DNA of 64,000 bases from Paraburkholderia sp. CNPSo 3272 (GCF_024206495.1 NZ_JAMBPQ010000017.1:62001-126000), one strand, 5' to 3'. Shown: positions 48,800 through 58,313, numbered from the stretch's first letter. Made by a program: numbers and translations. Notes: generated by a model from the sequence alone, not told the origin.

Positions 48800-49846
48800 A
48801 TGAAACTAACACGCACCCTGGCCTCGCTAGCCGCACTCGTCGCCTTGGGCATCTCGCAAGGCGCCTGGTCGCAAACGAAGACGATCTACATCGGCATGAA
48901 CGGCGGCCCGATGGAGAAGGCCTACACGAGCCAGGTCCTGCCCGACTTCGAGAAGGCCAACAACGTGAAGGTGGTGGTCGTGCCGGGCACGTCCTCCGAC
49001 GTGCTCGCGAAGCTCCTCGCCAACCGCAACAGCCCGCAGATGCATGTCGCCTTTCTCGACGACGGCGTAATGGCGCGCGCCGTGAGCATGGGCGTGTGCG
49101 AGAAGCTCGACGATGCGCCGGTGCTCAAGGAACTGTATCCGTTTGCGCGCATGAAAGGCGACATGGGCGCGGGCGTGCAGCTCGGCATGACCGGCATTGG
49201 CTACAACACGAAGGTGTTCGCGGATAGAGGCTGGGCGCCGCCCACTTCGTGGCTCGATTTCGCCAATCCGAAATACAAGGGCAAGGTGGTGTTCCAGTCG
49301 GCTTCGAGCAGCACCTTCGGGCTGCACGGCTTTCTCGCCATCAACCGCCTGATGGGCGGCAGCGAGAACAACGTCGAGCCGGGTTTCACCAAGTGGGCGA
49401 GCACGGTGGGGCCGAACGTCGTCGAATATATTCCCAACTCGGCCAAGCTCTCGGAGATGATCCAGACCGGTGAAGCCGGCATCTTCCCACTCACGCCCAC
49501 GGCAGTGGGCGACCTGAAGGACAAGGGCTTGCCCGTGGCCTATGCCAACCCGAAGGAAGGCGCCGTGCTGCTGCTCGTGGACCTGTGCGTGGTGAAGAAC
49601 AATCCCGACCCGCAGCTCGCGCAAAAGCTCGCGCAGTTCCTGCTTTCAGCGCCCGCGCAAAGCAAGGCGGCCGTCGCCGGCAAGCAGATTCCGACCAACC
49701 AGAACGCTACCATGCCGGCCGACATGCAAAAGAGCCTGGGCAATCTCGACCAGCTCGTGAAGAAGGTGACGGTGGTGGACTGGGACGTGATCAACGAGCA
49801 CCGCGCGCAGTGGGACTCGCGCTGGAACCGGCAGATCGAGCAGTGA
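48800..49846 (+). CDS. Periplasmic PotD/iron-type substrate-binding protein
   Basis: A 348-residue binding protein with signal peptide RTLASLAALVALGISQGAWS (cleavage near residue 24). Hallmarks of the spermidine/putrescine/iron group are IGMNGGPMEKAYTSQVLPDF, VPGTSSDVLAKLLANR and GMTGIGYNTKVFADRGWAPP followed by T-S-W. It belongs to the operon beginning with the PotA-type ATPase and lies 12 nt after the third dehydrogenase subunit. Placement inside the catabolic gene set suggests that the ligand is the substrate of the dehydrogenase, for example an opine, betaine-like or hydroxyproline-like compound. Confidence 0.88.
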   Translation: MKLTRTLASLAALVALGISQGAWSQTKTIYIGMNGGPMEKAYTSQVLPDFEKANNVKVVVVPGTSSDVLAKLLANRNSPQMHVAFLDDGVMARAVSMGVCEKLDDAPVLKELYPFARMKGDMGAGVQLGMTGIGYNTKVFADRGWAPPTSWLDFANPKYKGKVVFQSASSSTFGLHGFLAINRLMGGSENNVEPGFTKWASTVGPNVVEYIPNSAKLSEMIQTGEAGIFPLTPTAVGDLKDKGLPVAYANPKEGAVLLLVDLCVVKNNPDPQLAQKLAQFLLSAPAQSKAAVAGKQIPTNQNATMPADMQKSLGNLDQLVKKVTVVDWDVINEHRAQWDSRWNRQIEQ

Positions 49847-49930
49847 TCGTTTGATTTTCGGGCATCGGCGAGGGCGGCGGGCCCGGCGCGTCCTGTATCA
49901 TCCACGCGTTGTCGAACCGCCCGCTCGCCC

Positions 49931-51493
49931 ATGCGCTCCGCCCTCGATTCTTCGTTTCGCCTTTCCGCTTTCGTCCGGGCTCCGCGCGCCCGCTTCCTCG
50001 CCCTGACGCTAGCCGCCGCGTGCGTGCTGCCGGGATGCGCGACCGGCCCGGCCTCGCAGAATCAGGCCGGGCAAGCACTCCCGCCCGACACGGTCACGCT
50101 CTTCCCGATCGCGCACTACGAGCAGAACGTCGATCACTGGATAGATCCGGCCAGCGCCGATTACGACAAGCCCTTCCTTTCGCCCGACGTCCAGCGCGCG
50201 CAATTCGATGCGCTCGTCACGCGCTATTTCGGTGCAGGTCCGAACGATCCCTCGCCGTGGAATCGTGCGTTTGTCGAGCAGCGCGTGTATCGCGACGGCG
50301 GCAGCGATATTGCCGCGCTGCAAACGCGCCGCCTGGCCGAGTTCGACAACACCGGCAAGGCGCCAGGCCGCATTGGCTACGGCATGAATTTCCGGCCGCA
50401 CACGAAGGCGTGGATCGACGCCATCGAGCGCAACGCCAACGTCAACCAGTTCGAACAGTCCGGCGGCTTCGACGCCACGCGTCGCGCCATCGCCACGACG
50501 GCGCTGTACGTGCGCGAGCTGCCCACCATCGACCCGTCGTTCTATTCACATCGCATAGCAGGCGAAGGCTATCCCTTCGACAACCTGCAGGTGAGCGCCG
50601 TGCGGCCGGGTACGCCGCTCTACGTGCTCGGCACGAGCGGCGACGGCGCCTGGCGCTACGTGCAGACGCCGGACGTGCAGGGCTGGGTGCGCAGCGACGG
50701 CGTGGCGAGCGTCGATGAAACCTTCGTTTCGACGTGGCGAGCGGCGGCGCACCACTCGCTCGGCGTCGTGGTCGTGGCTTGCGCCGCGCTGCGCGACGAC
50801 GGCGGCGTGTTCCGCTTCGACGCGCCCGCCGGCACGCTGCTGCCGGTGCGGCCCGCTTCGGGCGCAAAGCCGGGCGTAGTGCTCGTGCCCGCCCGCGACG
50901 TGGACGGCCGCGCGGCGATCCGCACGGCGGCGCTCGATACGAACGCCATCGTGCCCGCGCCGCTCGCGGCCACGCCGCGCCATCTCGCGCAGTTGATGAA
51001 GGCGCTGATCGGCCGCCCCTACGGCTGGGGCAACACGAACTTCGACAACGACTGCTCGGCCGAACTGCAGAGCATTTTCGCGGCGTTCGGCGTGTGGCTG
51101 CCGCGCCATTCGTCCACGCAAATGAACGCCGGGGCGATGACCGATCTTTCGGCGTCCACGCCCGGGCAACGCCTCGACTGGCTCGTGCAGCACGGCGCGC
51201 CCATGCGCACGCTCATCTATATAGGCGGTCACGTGATGCTCTACCTCGGCAACACGGAGCGCGACGGCAAGACGGTGCCGCTCGTTTATCAGGACGTGTG
51301 GGGCCTGCGCCCCGCCGACAACAGCCGGCGCGCCGTGATTGGCGGCTCGGTCGTCTTGCCCTTGCTGCTCGCCTACCCCGAAGACCCGGGCCTCGAATCG
51401 CTCGCGGGCACGCCGGTGTTCCAGGTCAGCATTCTGGGCGCGCCTGCGGGGAGCGCGCCGCCGGCGCAGGATGAGGAGAATCCAGCGGGATGA
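49931..51493 (+). CDS. NlpC/P60 cell-wall hydrolase lipoprotein with SH3 domains
   Basis: A 520-residue lipoprotein. The N-terminal signal ends in a lipobox L-P-G-C with lipidated C36. The middle part contains the SH3-like segments (VSAVRPGTPLYVLGTSGDGA followed by WRYVQTPDVQGWVRSDGV, and a second one near residues 270-330). The C-terminal NlpC/P60 peptidase has the catalytic Cys in DNDCSAELQSIF (C375) and the His in GGHVMLYLG (H434). This architecture matches the SH3 plus C40 peptidases that trim peptidoglycan peptides. It is a single gene, 84 nt after the binding-protein gene, with no shared regulation evident. Confidence 0.87.
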   Translation: MRSALDSSFRLSAFVRAPRARFLALTLAAACVLPGCATGPASQNQAGQALPPDTVTLFPIAHYEQNVDHWIDPASADYDKPFLSPDVQRAQFDALVTRYFGAGPNDPSPWNRAFVEQRVYRDGGSDIAALQTRRLAEFDNTGKAPGRIGYGMNFRPHTKAWIDAIERNANVNQFEQSGGFDATRRAIATTALYVRELPTIDPSFYSHRIAGEGYPFDNLQVSAVRPGTPLYVLGTSGDGAWRYVQTPDVQGWVRSDGVASVDETFVSTWRAAAHHSLGVVVVACAALRDDGGVFRFDAPAGTLLPVRPASGAKPGVVLVPARDVDGRAAIRTAALDTNAIVPAPLAATPRHLAQLMKALIGRPYGWGNTNFDNDCSAELQSIFAAFGVWLPRHSSTQMNAGAMTDLSASTPGQRLDWLVQHGAPMRTLIYIGGHVMLYLGNTERDGKTVPLVYQDVWGLRPADNSRRAVIGGSVVLPLLLAYPEDPGLESLAGTPVFQVSILGAPAGSAPPAQDEENPAG

Positions 51494-51964
51494 GTGAGGC
51501 GCTCGCGCGCCGAATCATGCGCCGGATGCAACAAACTGATGCGCGAATGTGATCGTTTCTCCCAGGGTGACAGATTCCGCACGGTCGTACAAAAATAGCC
51601 CCCATCGAACGTAGCATTCCGTCAACGTTGCACACCTCTCGTCAGGGGAGAAGCGATCGGTGAACGCGCATTCAATCCGGCTCATGCCTAGCCGCAGGCC
51701 CACGATGACCACGCGCTCGTCCACGCCGCTCCTGCGCACGCGAGAGGACCCCGGCCGCTGCGCCAGACCACAGGAGTACGCGCAGTACTCCGCGTAGGAC
51801 CCCGAGCAGCACTCCCAGCATTCCGTTTCGTGCGGTTCCGCGAGGAACCCCGGCCCCCTTTTGCCCGAAACTTTATCGGCGGCTTTGCCTGGAGCATGGC
51901 CCGAAGCGTGCGCAACACCCTGTCACATCAATCTCAATCCATAAATAACATTAAGGATGACGAA
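51494..51964. other. Intergenic region upstream of porin
   Basis: This 471-bp gap holds no convincing gene. It contains a perfect 7-bp dyad GGAGTAC (51773-51779) and GTACTCC (51785-51791) with a 5-nt loop, which might be an operator or hairpin. An AT-rich leader ending in AAGGATGACGAA directly precedes the porin start. Confidence 0.4.
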
Positions 51965-53062
51965 ATGTTACAACGCGACAATCTCGGCATGAAATGGCTG
52001 GTCCGCTGCCTGGCGGCGGCCGGTCTGATGGGCACAGCGGGTGTCGCAAGCGCACAGAGCAGCGTCACCCTGTACGGCATCGTCGACGGGTCGATCCTCT
52101 ACACGAGCCATACGCTGAACACGCGGACGGGCCAGAACGCCGGTCACCAGTTCTCCTTCACGGACAGCGGCATGTCCGGCTCGAACTTCGGCATGCGCGG
52201 CGCCGAGGACCTGGGCGGCGGGATGCGAGCGGTATTCGCGCTCGAGAGCGGCATCAGCATCGCGAACGGCCAGTTCGGCAATTCCAACGGCAACTTCTTC
52301 GGGCGCCAGGCGTGGGTCGGCATGGAAAGCCCCTACGGTACGGTGAAGGCTGGTCTGCAGTACTCACCGTTCTTCCTGTCGCTCTACCAGACGGATCCGC
52401 GCGGCATGTCGTACTTCGGCAGCGGTCTCGTGAGCTACGTGAACAACGTCTATGTGACCGGCCTCTTCAACAGCAACGCGATTACGTACACGTCGCCGGA
52501 AATCGCCGGCATCCAGGCGATGGGCATGTTCGCCATGGGCGGCGCAGCGGGCAACTTCCAGGCGGGACGCCAGTATTCGGCGAGCCTGCGCTACCACATC
52601 GCAGGCTTCACGATCACGGGCGCGTTGTATAGCGGCAACGCCGGAGGCAGCGCAGCCGCCACGCCGGTGCCGAGCACCGTCGAGTTCGTGGGCCGCACGA
52701 TCGGCGCGAGCTACCGCTTCCCGAACTCGCTCACGGTCTCCGCTTCGTATGCGCTTTACAAGGTTGCGCAGTCGTTCGACAACAGCGTCTACTCCGGCGG
52801 CCTCAGCTATATGATCACGCCCTACCTCGACGTCGACGCGGGCGTCTGGTACACGCGGGACGGCAACGACGGCAGCAACCACTCGCTGCTGGCGTCGAGC
52901 GGCCTGCAGTTCTTCCTCTCCAAGCGCACGACGCTCTATGGCCAGGTCGGCTACGTGAACAACCATGGGCGCATGGATACGGGCTTGTCGATCAACAACG
53001 CGCTCTTCGAAGTCTCCGGCTCGACCGTGGGCGCGAGCATCGGCATCCGGCATCTGTTCTGA
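51965..53062 (+). CDS. Gram-negative trimeric porin
   Basis: A 365-residue outer-membrane porin of the beta-proteobacterial OmpC/Omp32 type. The signal peptide ends VASAQ near residue 31 and the mature protein begins SSVTLYGIVDGSILY, the hallmark of these porins. Inner segments like GSNFGMRGAEDLGGGMRAVF, GRQAWVGMESPYGTVKAG and the C-terminal GIRHLF with terminal Phe (recognised by the BAM complex) are all present. The start ATG has AAGGA 8 nt upstream. The gene stands alone and is followed by a strong terminator hairpin. It should admit small hydrophilic solutes; the adjacent sugar operon may benefit but there is no direct link. Confidence 0.92.
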   Translation: MLQRDNLGMKWLVRCLAAAGLMGTAGVASAQSSVTLYGIVDGSILYTSHTLNTRTGQNAGHQFSFTDSGMSGSNFGMRGAEDLGGGMRAVFALESGISIANGQFGNSNGNFFGRQAWVGMESPYGTVKAGLQYSPFFLSLYQTDPRGMSYFGSGLVSYVNNVYVTGLFNSNAITYTSPEIAGIQAMGMFAMGGAAGNFQAGRQYSASLRYHIAGFTITGALYSGNAGGSAAATPVPSTVEFVGRTIGASYRFPNSLTVSASYALYKVAQSFDNSVYSGGLSYMITPYLDVDAGVWYTRDGNDGSNHSLLASSGLQFFLSKRTTLYGQVGYVNNHGRMDTGLSINNALFEVSGSTVGASIGIRHLF

Positions 53063-53067
53063 TGCAC

Positions 53068-53112
53068 GCAAGTGTTCCGCGGCGCGCGCGTAGCGCGACG
53101 CGGAACACTTGC
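53068..53112. terminator. Strong bidirectional terminator
   Basis: GCAAGTGTTCCGCG (53068-53081) and CGCGGAACACTTGC (53099-53112) form a perfect 14-bp inverted repeat with a 17-nt GC-rich loop. It lies between the converging porin and beta-galactosidase genes and should serve both. No U-tract is evident. Confidence 0.75.
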
Positions 53113-53133
53113 TCGGGCTAGCTGCGGCTCAGC

Positions 53134-55101
53134 TCAGCGAGTTTCGCGCCACGCGCACACGTCGCCTCTCGCAAGCTCGCGCGCGCCCAACACGAACTGC
53201 GCCCCGGCGGGGGCCGGCGCCTGCACACGTTGCTCGCCAAAGTTGAAGGCGAAGCACATTCCACCGCGTCGGCTCACGCGCAAGCCTTCGGGCAAGCGCT
53301 GCGTTGCGAGGCCCGCGCCGCGCGCGGCTTCGTCGAGCATGGCGAGATGCAGCTCGCGCGAAAACCACGCAGCGGCGTAACGCACGCTGCCATGTGAGAG
53401 CAACGCAGGCCAGCCGTCTTCGAATTGCGCGTGAACGCGCGTGGCGCCGTTGGCGCGCACGTGATCGCGCCAATGCAATGCCTCGCCCTGCACGCCGGAG
53501 ATCGTGACCGCCGGCGCGAGCGTGGGCCGCAGCGATTCGGCCTCGAGCACCTGCAACGGCAGCACGCGCTGCAACGCGCCGGGCGGCAGGTCGCCGGGTA
53601 TGGCGAAGTGCGCGGTCTTCGAGCCGCTGCGCGGCCCGAACACCCACAGGCCGTCGCTGCGCTCGATCTGATCGACGAAGGCGTCGTCGATCACGGCCAG
53701 CGACGGCACGACCACGAGCCGGTACGCCGAAAGATCCGCGTGCCGCGAGACGATTTCGACATCGAGGCCAAGCTCGCGCAGCGCGCTGTAGTAGTCAAAC
53801 GCGAGTGTCTGATAGTCGAAGCTCGCGCCGTGGCGCTGGATCTCGAACATCCACTGCGTTTCGTAGTCGAATACGAGCGCCACCTCGGCACGCCCCGCCG
53901 GCGCGAGCGTGCGCAGCACATCGCTCGCCGCGATCTCGCGCGCGGCCTGCTCCACCTCGCGGCCGCCCGGAGACAGCTCGTTATTCGGCAGATTGAGGCC
54001 CGAATGCATCTGCTCCTGTGCATACGGGCACTGCCGCCAGCGGAAGTACGAGACGAGTTCAGCGCCGTGCGCGAACGCTTCATAGGCCCACAGGCGGACC
54101 ATGCCCGGCGCGGGCGCCGGGTTCCACGGCGCCCAGTTCACCGGCCCGGCCTGCTGCTCCATCACCCAGAAGCGTCCGCCGCCGATCGTGCGGTACCGGT
54201 CGTGGTCGAACGACGAGACGTCCGGGTGCGCGGTGCGTGCGTAGCGAGCCTTTTGCGCTTCGGGCAAGCCGATCACTTCGGTGCGCGCGATCGGATAGCT
54301 GTCCCAGGTCGCCACGTCGATGGCCTTGTCCGCTGCGAACCGGTAGTGGTCGAAGGTCGTGAAGAAGCCCATGAAGTTGTGCAGCACGTCGGCGTTCGGC
54401 GCATGGCGGCGCAGTACGTCCGCCTGCTCGCGATGAAAGCTCGCGACTTCGTCCGACATGTAGCGCCGAAAGTCCAGGTGATGCGCCGGATTGGCGTCGG
54501 TCGGCGTGCGCACGGGCAACCCCACCGCCTCAAACGATGGGTACTCCATGCTCCAGAACACGTTGCCCCATGCCTCGTTGAGCGCCTCGATCGTGTCGTA
54601 GCGCTTCGCGAGCCACGTCTGGAAGCGGCGCTGCGCGGCGCTTGACCAGCTCGGCACGGTGTCGTGGCAGCCGAGTTCGTTGTCGGTCTGCCATGCGACC
54701 ACAGCCGGATGCGCGCCGTAGCGCTGCGCCATCGCCTCCGTAATCCGCACGCAATGCGCGCGATAGGCCTCGCTCGCAATGTCGTAGTGGCGGCGCGAGC
54801 CGTAGTTCCAGGGCGTGCCGTCGGCGCGCACGGGGAGAATGTCGGGCGTCGCGTCGACGAGCCACTTTGGCGGCGAGGCCGTGGGCGTGCCGAGCACGAC
54901 TTTCAGGCCGCGGACCGCGAGCGTTTCGATCGCGTCGTCGAGCCATGCCCATTCATACATCCCCGCGCGCGGCTCCATGCGGCTCCAGGCGAATTCGCCA
55001 ATGCGCACGTGCGTAATGCCGAGTTCGGCCATGCGGCGCGCGTCGTCGGCCCACATCGTTTGCGGCCATTGTTCGGGGTAGTAGCAGACACCGATTTGCA
55101 T
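53134..55101 (-). CDS. GH42 beta-galactosidase
   Basis: A 655-residue glycoside hydrolase of family GH42. It begins MQIGVCYYPEQWPQTMWADD, the classical start of this family. The acid/base Glu is E142 in WQTDNELGCHD and the nucleophile is E315 in FWVMEQQAGPVNW. The trimerisation domain (about 400-600) and the C-terminal beta domain follow. No signal peptide, so it acts in the cytoplasm on imported galactosides. It is the last gene of the LacI-regulated operon, 78 nt after the permease, with a candidate attenuator between them. The alternative start 9 codons upstream lacks a ribosome site. Confidence 0.92.
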   Translation of the reverse strand: MQIGVCYYPEQWPQTMWADDARRMAELGITHVRIGEFAWSRMEPRAGMYEWAWLDDAIETLAVRGLKVVLGTPTASPPKWLVDATPDILPVRADGTPWNYGSRRHYDIASEAYRAHCVRITEAMAQRYGAHPAVVAWQTDNELGCHDTVPSWSSAAQRRFQTWLAKRYDTIEALNEAWGNVFWSMEYPSFEAVGLPVRTPTDANPAHHLDFRRYMSDEVASFHREQADVLRRHAPNADVLHNFMGFFTTFDHYRFAADKAIDVATWDSYPIARTEVIGLPEAQKARYARTAHPDVSSFDHDRYRTIGGGRFWVMEQQAGPVNWAPWNPAPAPGMVRLWAYEAFAHGAELVSYFRWRQCPYAQEQMHSGLNLPNNELSPGGREVEQAAREIAASDVLRTLAPAGRAEVALVFDYETQWMFEIQRHGASFDYQTLAFDYYSALRELGLDVEIVSRHADLSAYRLVVVPSLAVIDDAFVDQIERSDGLWVFGPRSGSKTAHFAIPGDLPPGALQRVLPLQVLEAESLRPTLAPAVTISGVQGEALHWRDHVRANGATRVHAQFEDGWPALLSHGSVRYAAAWFSRELHLAMLDEAARGAGLATQRLPEGLRVSRRGGMCFAFNFGEQRVQAPAPAGAQFVLGARELARGDVCAWRETR

Positions 55102-55146
55102 GAGTGACAATCCGCCTCGGAATAACATCAGTAATACGAATTAGTT

Positions 55147-55188
55147 AAAAAAAGGGCCTTCGGCTGCGGCCGGGCTCGATCAGCCCTT
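55147..55188 (-). terminator. Candidate intrinsic terminator/attenuator before beta-galactosidase
   Basis: On the minus strand AAGGGC (55188-55183) can pair with GCCCTT (55157-55152), with a GC-rich internal stretch, and the stem is followed by seven T (55153-55147). The nested GGGCT-AGCCC repeat (55186-55182 and 55176-55172) overlaps the stop of the permease gene. It sits in the 78-nt gap before the beta-galactosidase gene and could reduce read-through. Confidence 0.4.
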
Positions 55189-56031
55189 GCTCGCGCCGAA
55201 GGTAAGCCCCGCGACAAAGTGTTTCTGCATGGCGAAGAACATCAGCACCGAAGGCAGCGCTGCAAGCACCGAGCCCGCCGCCACGAGATTCCACGCCGTG
55301 GTCCACTGCCCCTTGAGCGCGGCCACGCCCACCGTGATCGGCGCGGCGTCGTCCCCCTGGGTGAGACAGAGCGCCCAGAAGTAGTCGTTCCAGACGAACG
55401 TGAAGACGAGTATGCCGAGCGCGGCGAGCGCCGGCCGCACGAGCGGCATGACGATGCGCCAGTAAATGGCCCATTCGCTCGCGCCTTCCACGCGTGCGGC
55501 CTCGATCAGCTCGAACGGCAGTTGTTTGATGAAATTGCGCAGGAACAGCGTGCAAAATCCGGTCTGGAACGACACGTGAAAGATGATGAGCGCCCACACG
55601 GTGTTGTAGAGCCCCACGCGCAGCGCCATATCGCGCACCGGGATCATGAGAATCTGGATCGGCACGAAGTTCCCGGCGACGAAGGCGAACAGCACCGCCG
55701 TATTGCCGCGAAAGCGATACGTGGAGAGCGCGAAGCCCGCCATCGAAGCCAGTGCGATCGCGCCGATCACCGAAGGCACCGTGATCAGCACGCTGTTCGC
55801 GAAGTAATGGAGCATGGGTGTTTGCGTGAGCGCCGCGCCATAGTTTTCAAGCAGGGCGAAGTGCTTCGGCCAGCCCCAGTAGTCGCCCTGCTGCAGTTCC
55901 TCGGTAGACCGGATCGACGTGACGAGCACGGCGAGCATGGGCAGCAGCCAGATGACGAGCGCAATGGGCAACGAGATTTTGTAAAGCGCGCGATTCGCGG
56001 GTTTCCAGCGATCGACGGGAAGCGGATACAT
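55180..56031 (-). CDS. Sugar ABC transporter permease (MalG type)
   Basis: A 283-residue permease of the carbohydrate-uptake (CUT1) type, with about six helices. The first is ISLPIALVIWLLPMLAVLVT followed by S-I-R-S-T-E-E-L. The EAA loop reads EAARVEGASEWAIYWRIVMP followed by LVRPALAALG, the classic MalG pattern, and FTFVWNDYFWALCLTQGDD follows. The start at MYPLPVDRW was chosen 43 nt after the MalF-type gene. It should form the channel with the gene at 56075 for uptake of galactosides or related sugars. Confidence 0.9.
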   Translation of the reverse strand: MYPLPVDRWKPANRALYKISLPIALVIWLLPMLAVLVTSIRSTEELQQGDYWGWPKHFALLENYGAALTQTPMLHYFANSVLITVPSVIGAIALASMAGFALSTYRFRGNTAVLFAFVAGNFVPIQILMIPVRDMALRVGLYNTVWALIIFHVSFQTGFCTLFLRNFIKQLPFELIEAARVEGASEWAIYWRIVMPLVRPALAALGILVFTFVWNDYFWALCLTQGDDAAPITVGVAALKGQWTTAWNLVAAGSVLAALPSVLMFFAMQKHFVAGLTFGASKG

Positions 56032-56074
56032 GGGCAGCGACTCCGTGAACAGCGACGAGAAATCGACGGGTAAT

Positions 56075-56980
56075 TCAGCGTTCTTCGCGCAGCATGCGGC
56101 GCAAATGGAACACGATATAAACGAGCATGATGGCGAACAGCACAACGGCAATCGCAGCCGAATAGCCTTCGCGGTAGTATTTGATTGCCTGGTCGTACAT
56201 GAAGTACGCGAGCACGGTGGAGCTGTCGAACGGGCCGCCGCCGCTCATCACGGCGATCAGGTCGAAGCTGCGCAGCGCGCCGATCACCGTGAGCACGATG
56301 GCCATGAACGTGGCCGGGCGAAGCTGCGGGAGCACTACGTGCCAGAAGAGCCGCCAGCCCTTCGCGCCTTCCATGCGCGCGGCTTCCACAATCTCCGGGT
56401 TGATACCCGTGAGGCCCGTGAGATACAGGATCATGCAGAACGGCGTTTGCGGCCAGAGCGCGGCGAAGATAATGCCGAACGTCACGAGCTTCGGGTCGCC
56501 CAGCACGGGAATGCCGTGTCCGACGATCATCTTGAGCAAGCCGAAGGTCGGATCGTAAAACCACGAAAACACGAGACCGACCACCACACCCGAAAGCACG
56601 AAAGGCGCGAAGAACAGCGACTTCACTGCGCGTATGCCGCGCACATGCTGGTTCAGATAGAGCGCGAATACGAGACCGAGCGGCGGCGCGATCAGGAAGA
56701 ACACGAGCCACAGCAGATTGTTCTTGAGCGCGGTATAGAACGTATCGGTCTGGAACAGCTCGACGTAATTGGCGAGGCCGACGAACGTCTTCGCGGTCAT
56801 GCCGTCCCAGTTATAGAAGCTGAGCGTAATGCTGCTGATGATCGGGTAGACGACGCACAGCGTGAAGAGCGCGCAGCCCGGCAGCAGGAAAAACAGCGCG
56901 GCGCGATTCTGCTGCCGCCGCACAGTTGAGACGCGACGCGGCCGCGCCGCCCCAACGGGGCGCGCCAAGGTATCGGACAT
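56075..56980 (-). CDS. Sugar ABC transporter permease (MalF type)
   Basis: A 301-residue CUT1 permease. Helix 1 (ALFFLLPGCALFTLCVVYPI) is followed by SSITLSFYNWDGM, common in MalF/UgpA-like proteins. The EAA loop EAARMEGAKGWRLFWHVVLP followed by QLRPATFMAIV is present, as is ALRSFDLIAVMSGGGPF. The start MSDTLARPV was chosen because the upstream frame is basic and overlaps nothing useful. It lies 67 nt after the binding protein gene and 43 nt before the MalG-type gene. Confidence 0.9.
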   Translation of the reverse strand: MSDTLARPVGAARPRRVSTVRRQQNRAALFFLLPGCALFTLCVVYPIISSITLSFYNWDGMTAKTFVGLANYVELFQTDTFYTALKNNLLWLVFFLIAPPLGLVFALYLNQHVRGIRAVKSLFFAPFVLSGVVVGLVFSWFYDPTFGLLKMIVGHGIPVLGDPKLVTFGIIFAALWPQTPFCMILYLTGLTGINPEIVEAARMEGAKGWRLFWHVVLPQLRPATFMAIVLTVIGALRSFDLIAVMSGGGPFDSSTVLAYFMYDQAIKYYREGYSAAIAVVLFAIMLVYIVFHLRRMLREER

Positions 56981-57047
56981 GGTGAAGTCTCGCCGGTGAT
57001 CGAAGAAGGTGCGGCCGGCGGCGTAATGCACCGGTCGCACCGCGGCT

Positions 57048-58313
57048 TTACTTGTGATAGATGCGCTGACGCGTCGTTTCGAGGCGCGCAAGCAGCGTAT
57101 CGAGTTGCGACGGATCGCTGTAGAACTGCTGCATGGCCTTCATGCCTTCGTCGGCCATTTCCTTCTGCATGTCGCGGTCGTAGAACTGCGCAATGCCGCC
57201 GCGCGTGCTCGCGAGCGTCTGGAAGCCCACCTTGGAGATGGGATCGTCAGGCTCGGCCGACTTGTTGTTCGAAGGCAGCTGCCCCCAGCCGTGCGCGAGT
57301 TCTGCGTTGATCGCGGGCGTTTCCATGAAGGCGAGCAGTCGGCGCGCATCGGCCTTGTTCCTGGCCTTTGCAGGAATGAGCAGCACGTTCACGGGACCGT
57401 CTTCGGCCGTCGGCACATTGGCGTCGATGATCGGGAAGCGGAAGAAGCCCACGTTCTGCTTCATGTTCTCCGGAAAGCTGGCCGAGAAGAACGTACCCAT
57501 CAGCATCATCGCCGCCTTGCCGTTCACGAGCACCGGCGCGATCGAGTCCACGTCGTAGGACAGCGCGTTCTCCATGAAGCAATGGTTGTCCATCAGCGTC
57601 TTCCACGTGGTGTACACCTTCTTCACGCGCGGATCCGTATAAGGAATCTGGCCGGCCATCAGCTTCTGGTGGAACTCGTTGCCGTTGATGCGCAGGTCCA
57701 GATAGTCGAACCAGGCCGCGAGTGTCCAGCTGTCGCGCGCGGCAACGGCGATGGGCTGCACACCGATGGCGTTGAGCTTCTTGCAACTTTCCAGCAATTC
57801 GTCGAAGGTCTTCGGCTCGGACTTGATGCCGGCCTTGGCGAACAGGTCCTTGCGATAGAAGAAGCCATACGCGTCATAGCCCAGCGGCGCGGCATACTGC
57901 TTGCCGTTCCAGGTGGACGCACTTTTCACCGATGCGTACTGGTCGTTCCAGCCGTTTTTGGCCCAGTCCGGGGAGAGGTCTTCCAGCAGGCCGCGCTCGG
58001 CGTAATAAGCCATGCGCTCGCCGTCGTGCCACGACACCACATCGGGCGGATCGGTCGCGAGCCAGCCGCCCATCTGCACCTTGTAGGCCTCCTCTGTTAT
58101 ATAGGAGACCTTGAGGTCGACGTCGGGATTGGCTTTCTTGAACTGGTCGAAGGCGTCTTGCCACGTCGAGCGCTGGTTGGCGCGCGCCGATACGTTGACG
58201 GTGAGCGTCCCGGCGTCGGCAGCCATGCTCGTGAACGCTGTCGCCGCCGCGATCGCAACGGCGGCCGAGGCGCGGGCCAGCGAACCGAACGTTTTCAAGC
58301 GATTGGAAAACAT
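57048..58313 (-). CDS. Sugar-binding protein of CUT1 ABC transporter
   Basis: A 421-residue periplasmic binding protein (family SBP_bac_1). The signal peptide (about residues 1-32) precedes TLTVNVSARANQRSTWQDAF followed by D-Q-F-K-K. Inner sugar-binding protein features are PPDVVSWHDGERMAYYAERG, GKQYAAPLGYDAYGFFYRKD and KAAMMLMGTFFSASFP. It lies 112 nt after the ATPase gene, an unusually large gap in this operon, which might contain its own promoter or an mRNA-processing site. The ligand should be a galactoside, inferred from the GH42 enzyme in the same operon. Confidence 0.9.
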   Translation of the reverse strand: MFSNRLKTFGSLARASAAVAIAAATAFTSMAADAGTLTVNVSARANQRSTWQDAFDQFKKANPDVDLKVSYITEEAYKVQMGGWLATDPPDVVSWHDGERMAYYAERGLLEDLSPDWAKNGWNDQYASVKSASTWNGKQYAAPLGYDAYGFFYRKDLFAKAGIKSEPKTFDELLESCKKLNAIGVQPIAVAARDSWTLAAWFDYLDLRINGNEFHQKLMAGQIPYTDPRVKKVYTTWKTLMDNHCFMENALSYDVDSIAPVLVNGKAAMMLMGTFFSASFPENMKQNVGFFRFPIIDANVPTAEDGPVNVLLIPAKARNKADARRLLAFMETPAINAELAHGWGQLPSNNKSAEPDDPISKVGFQTLASTRGGIAQFYDRDMQKEMADEGMKAMQQFYSDPSQLDTLLARLETTRQRIYHK

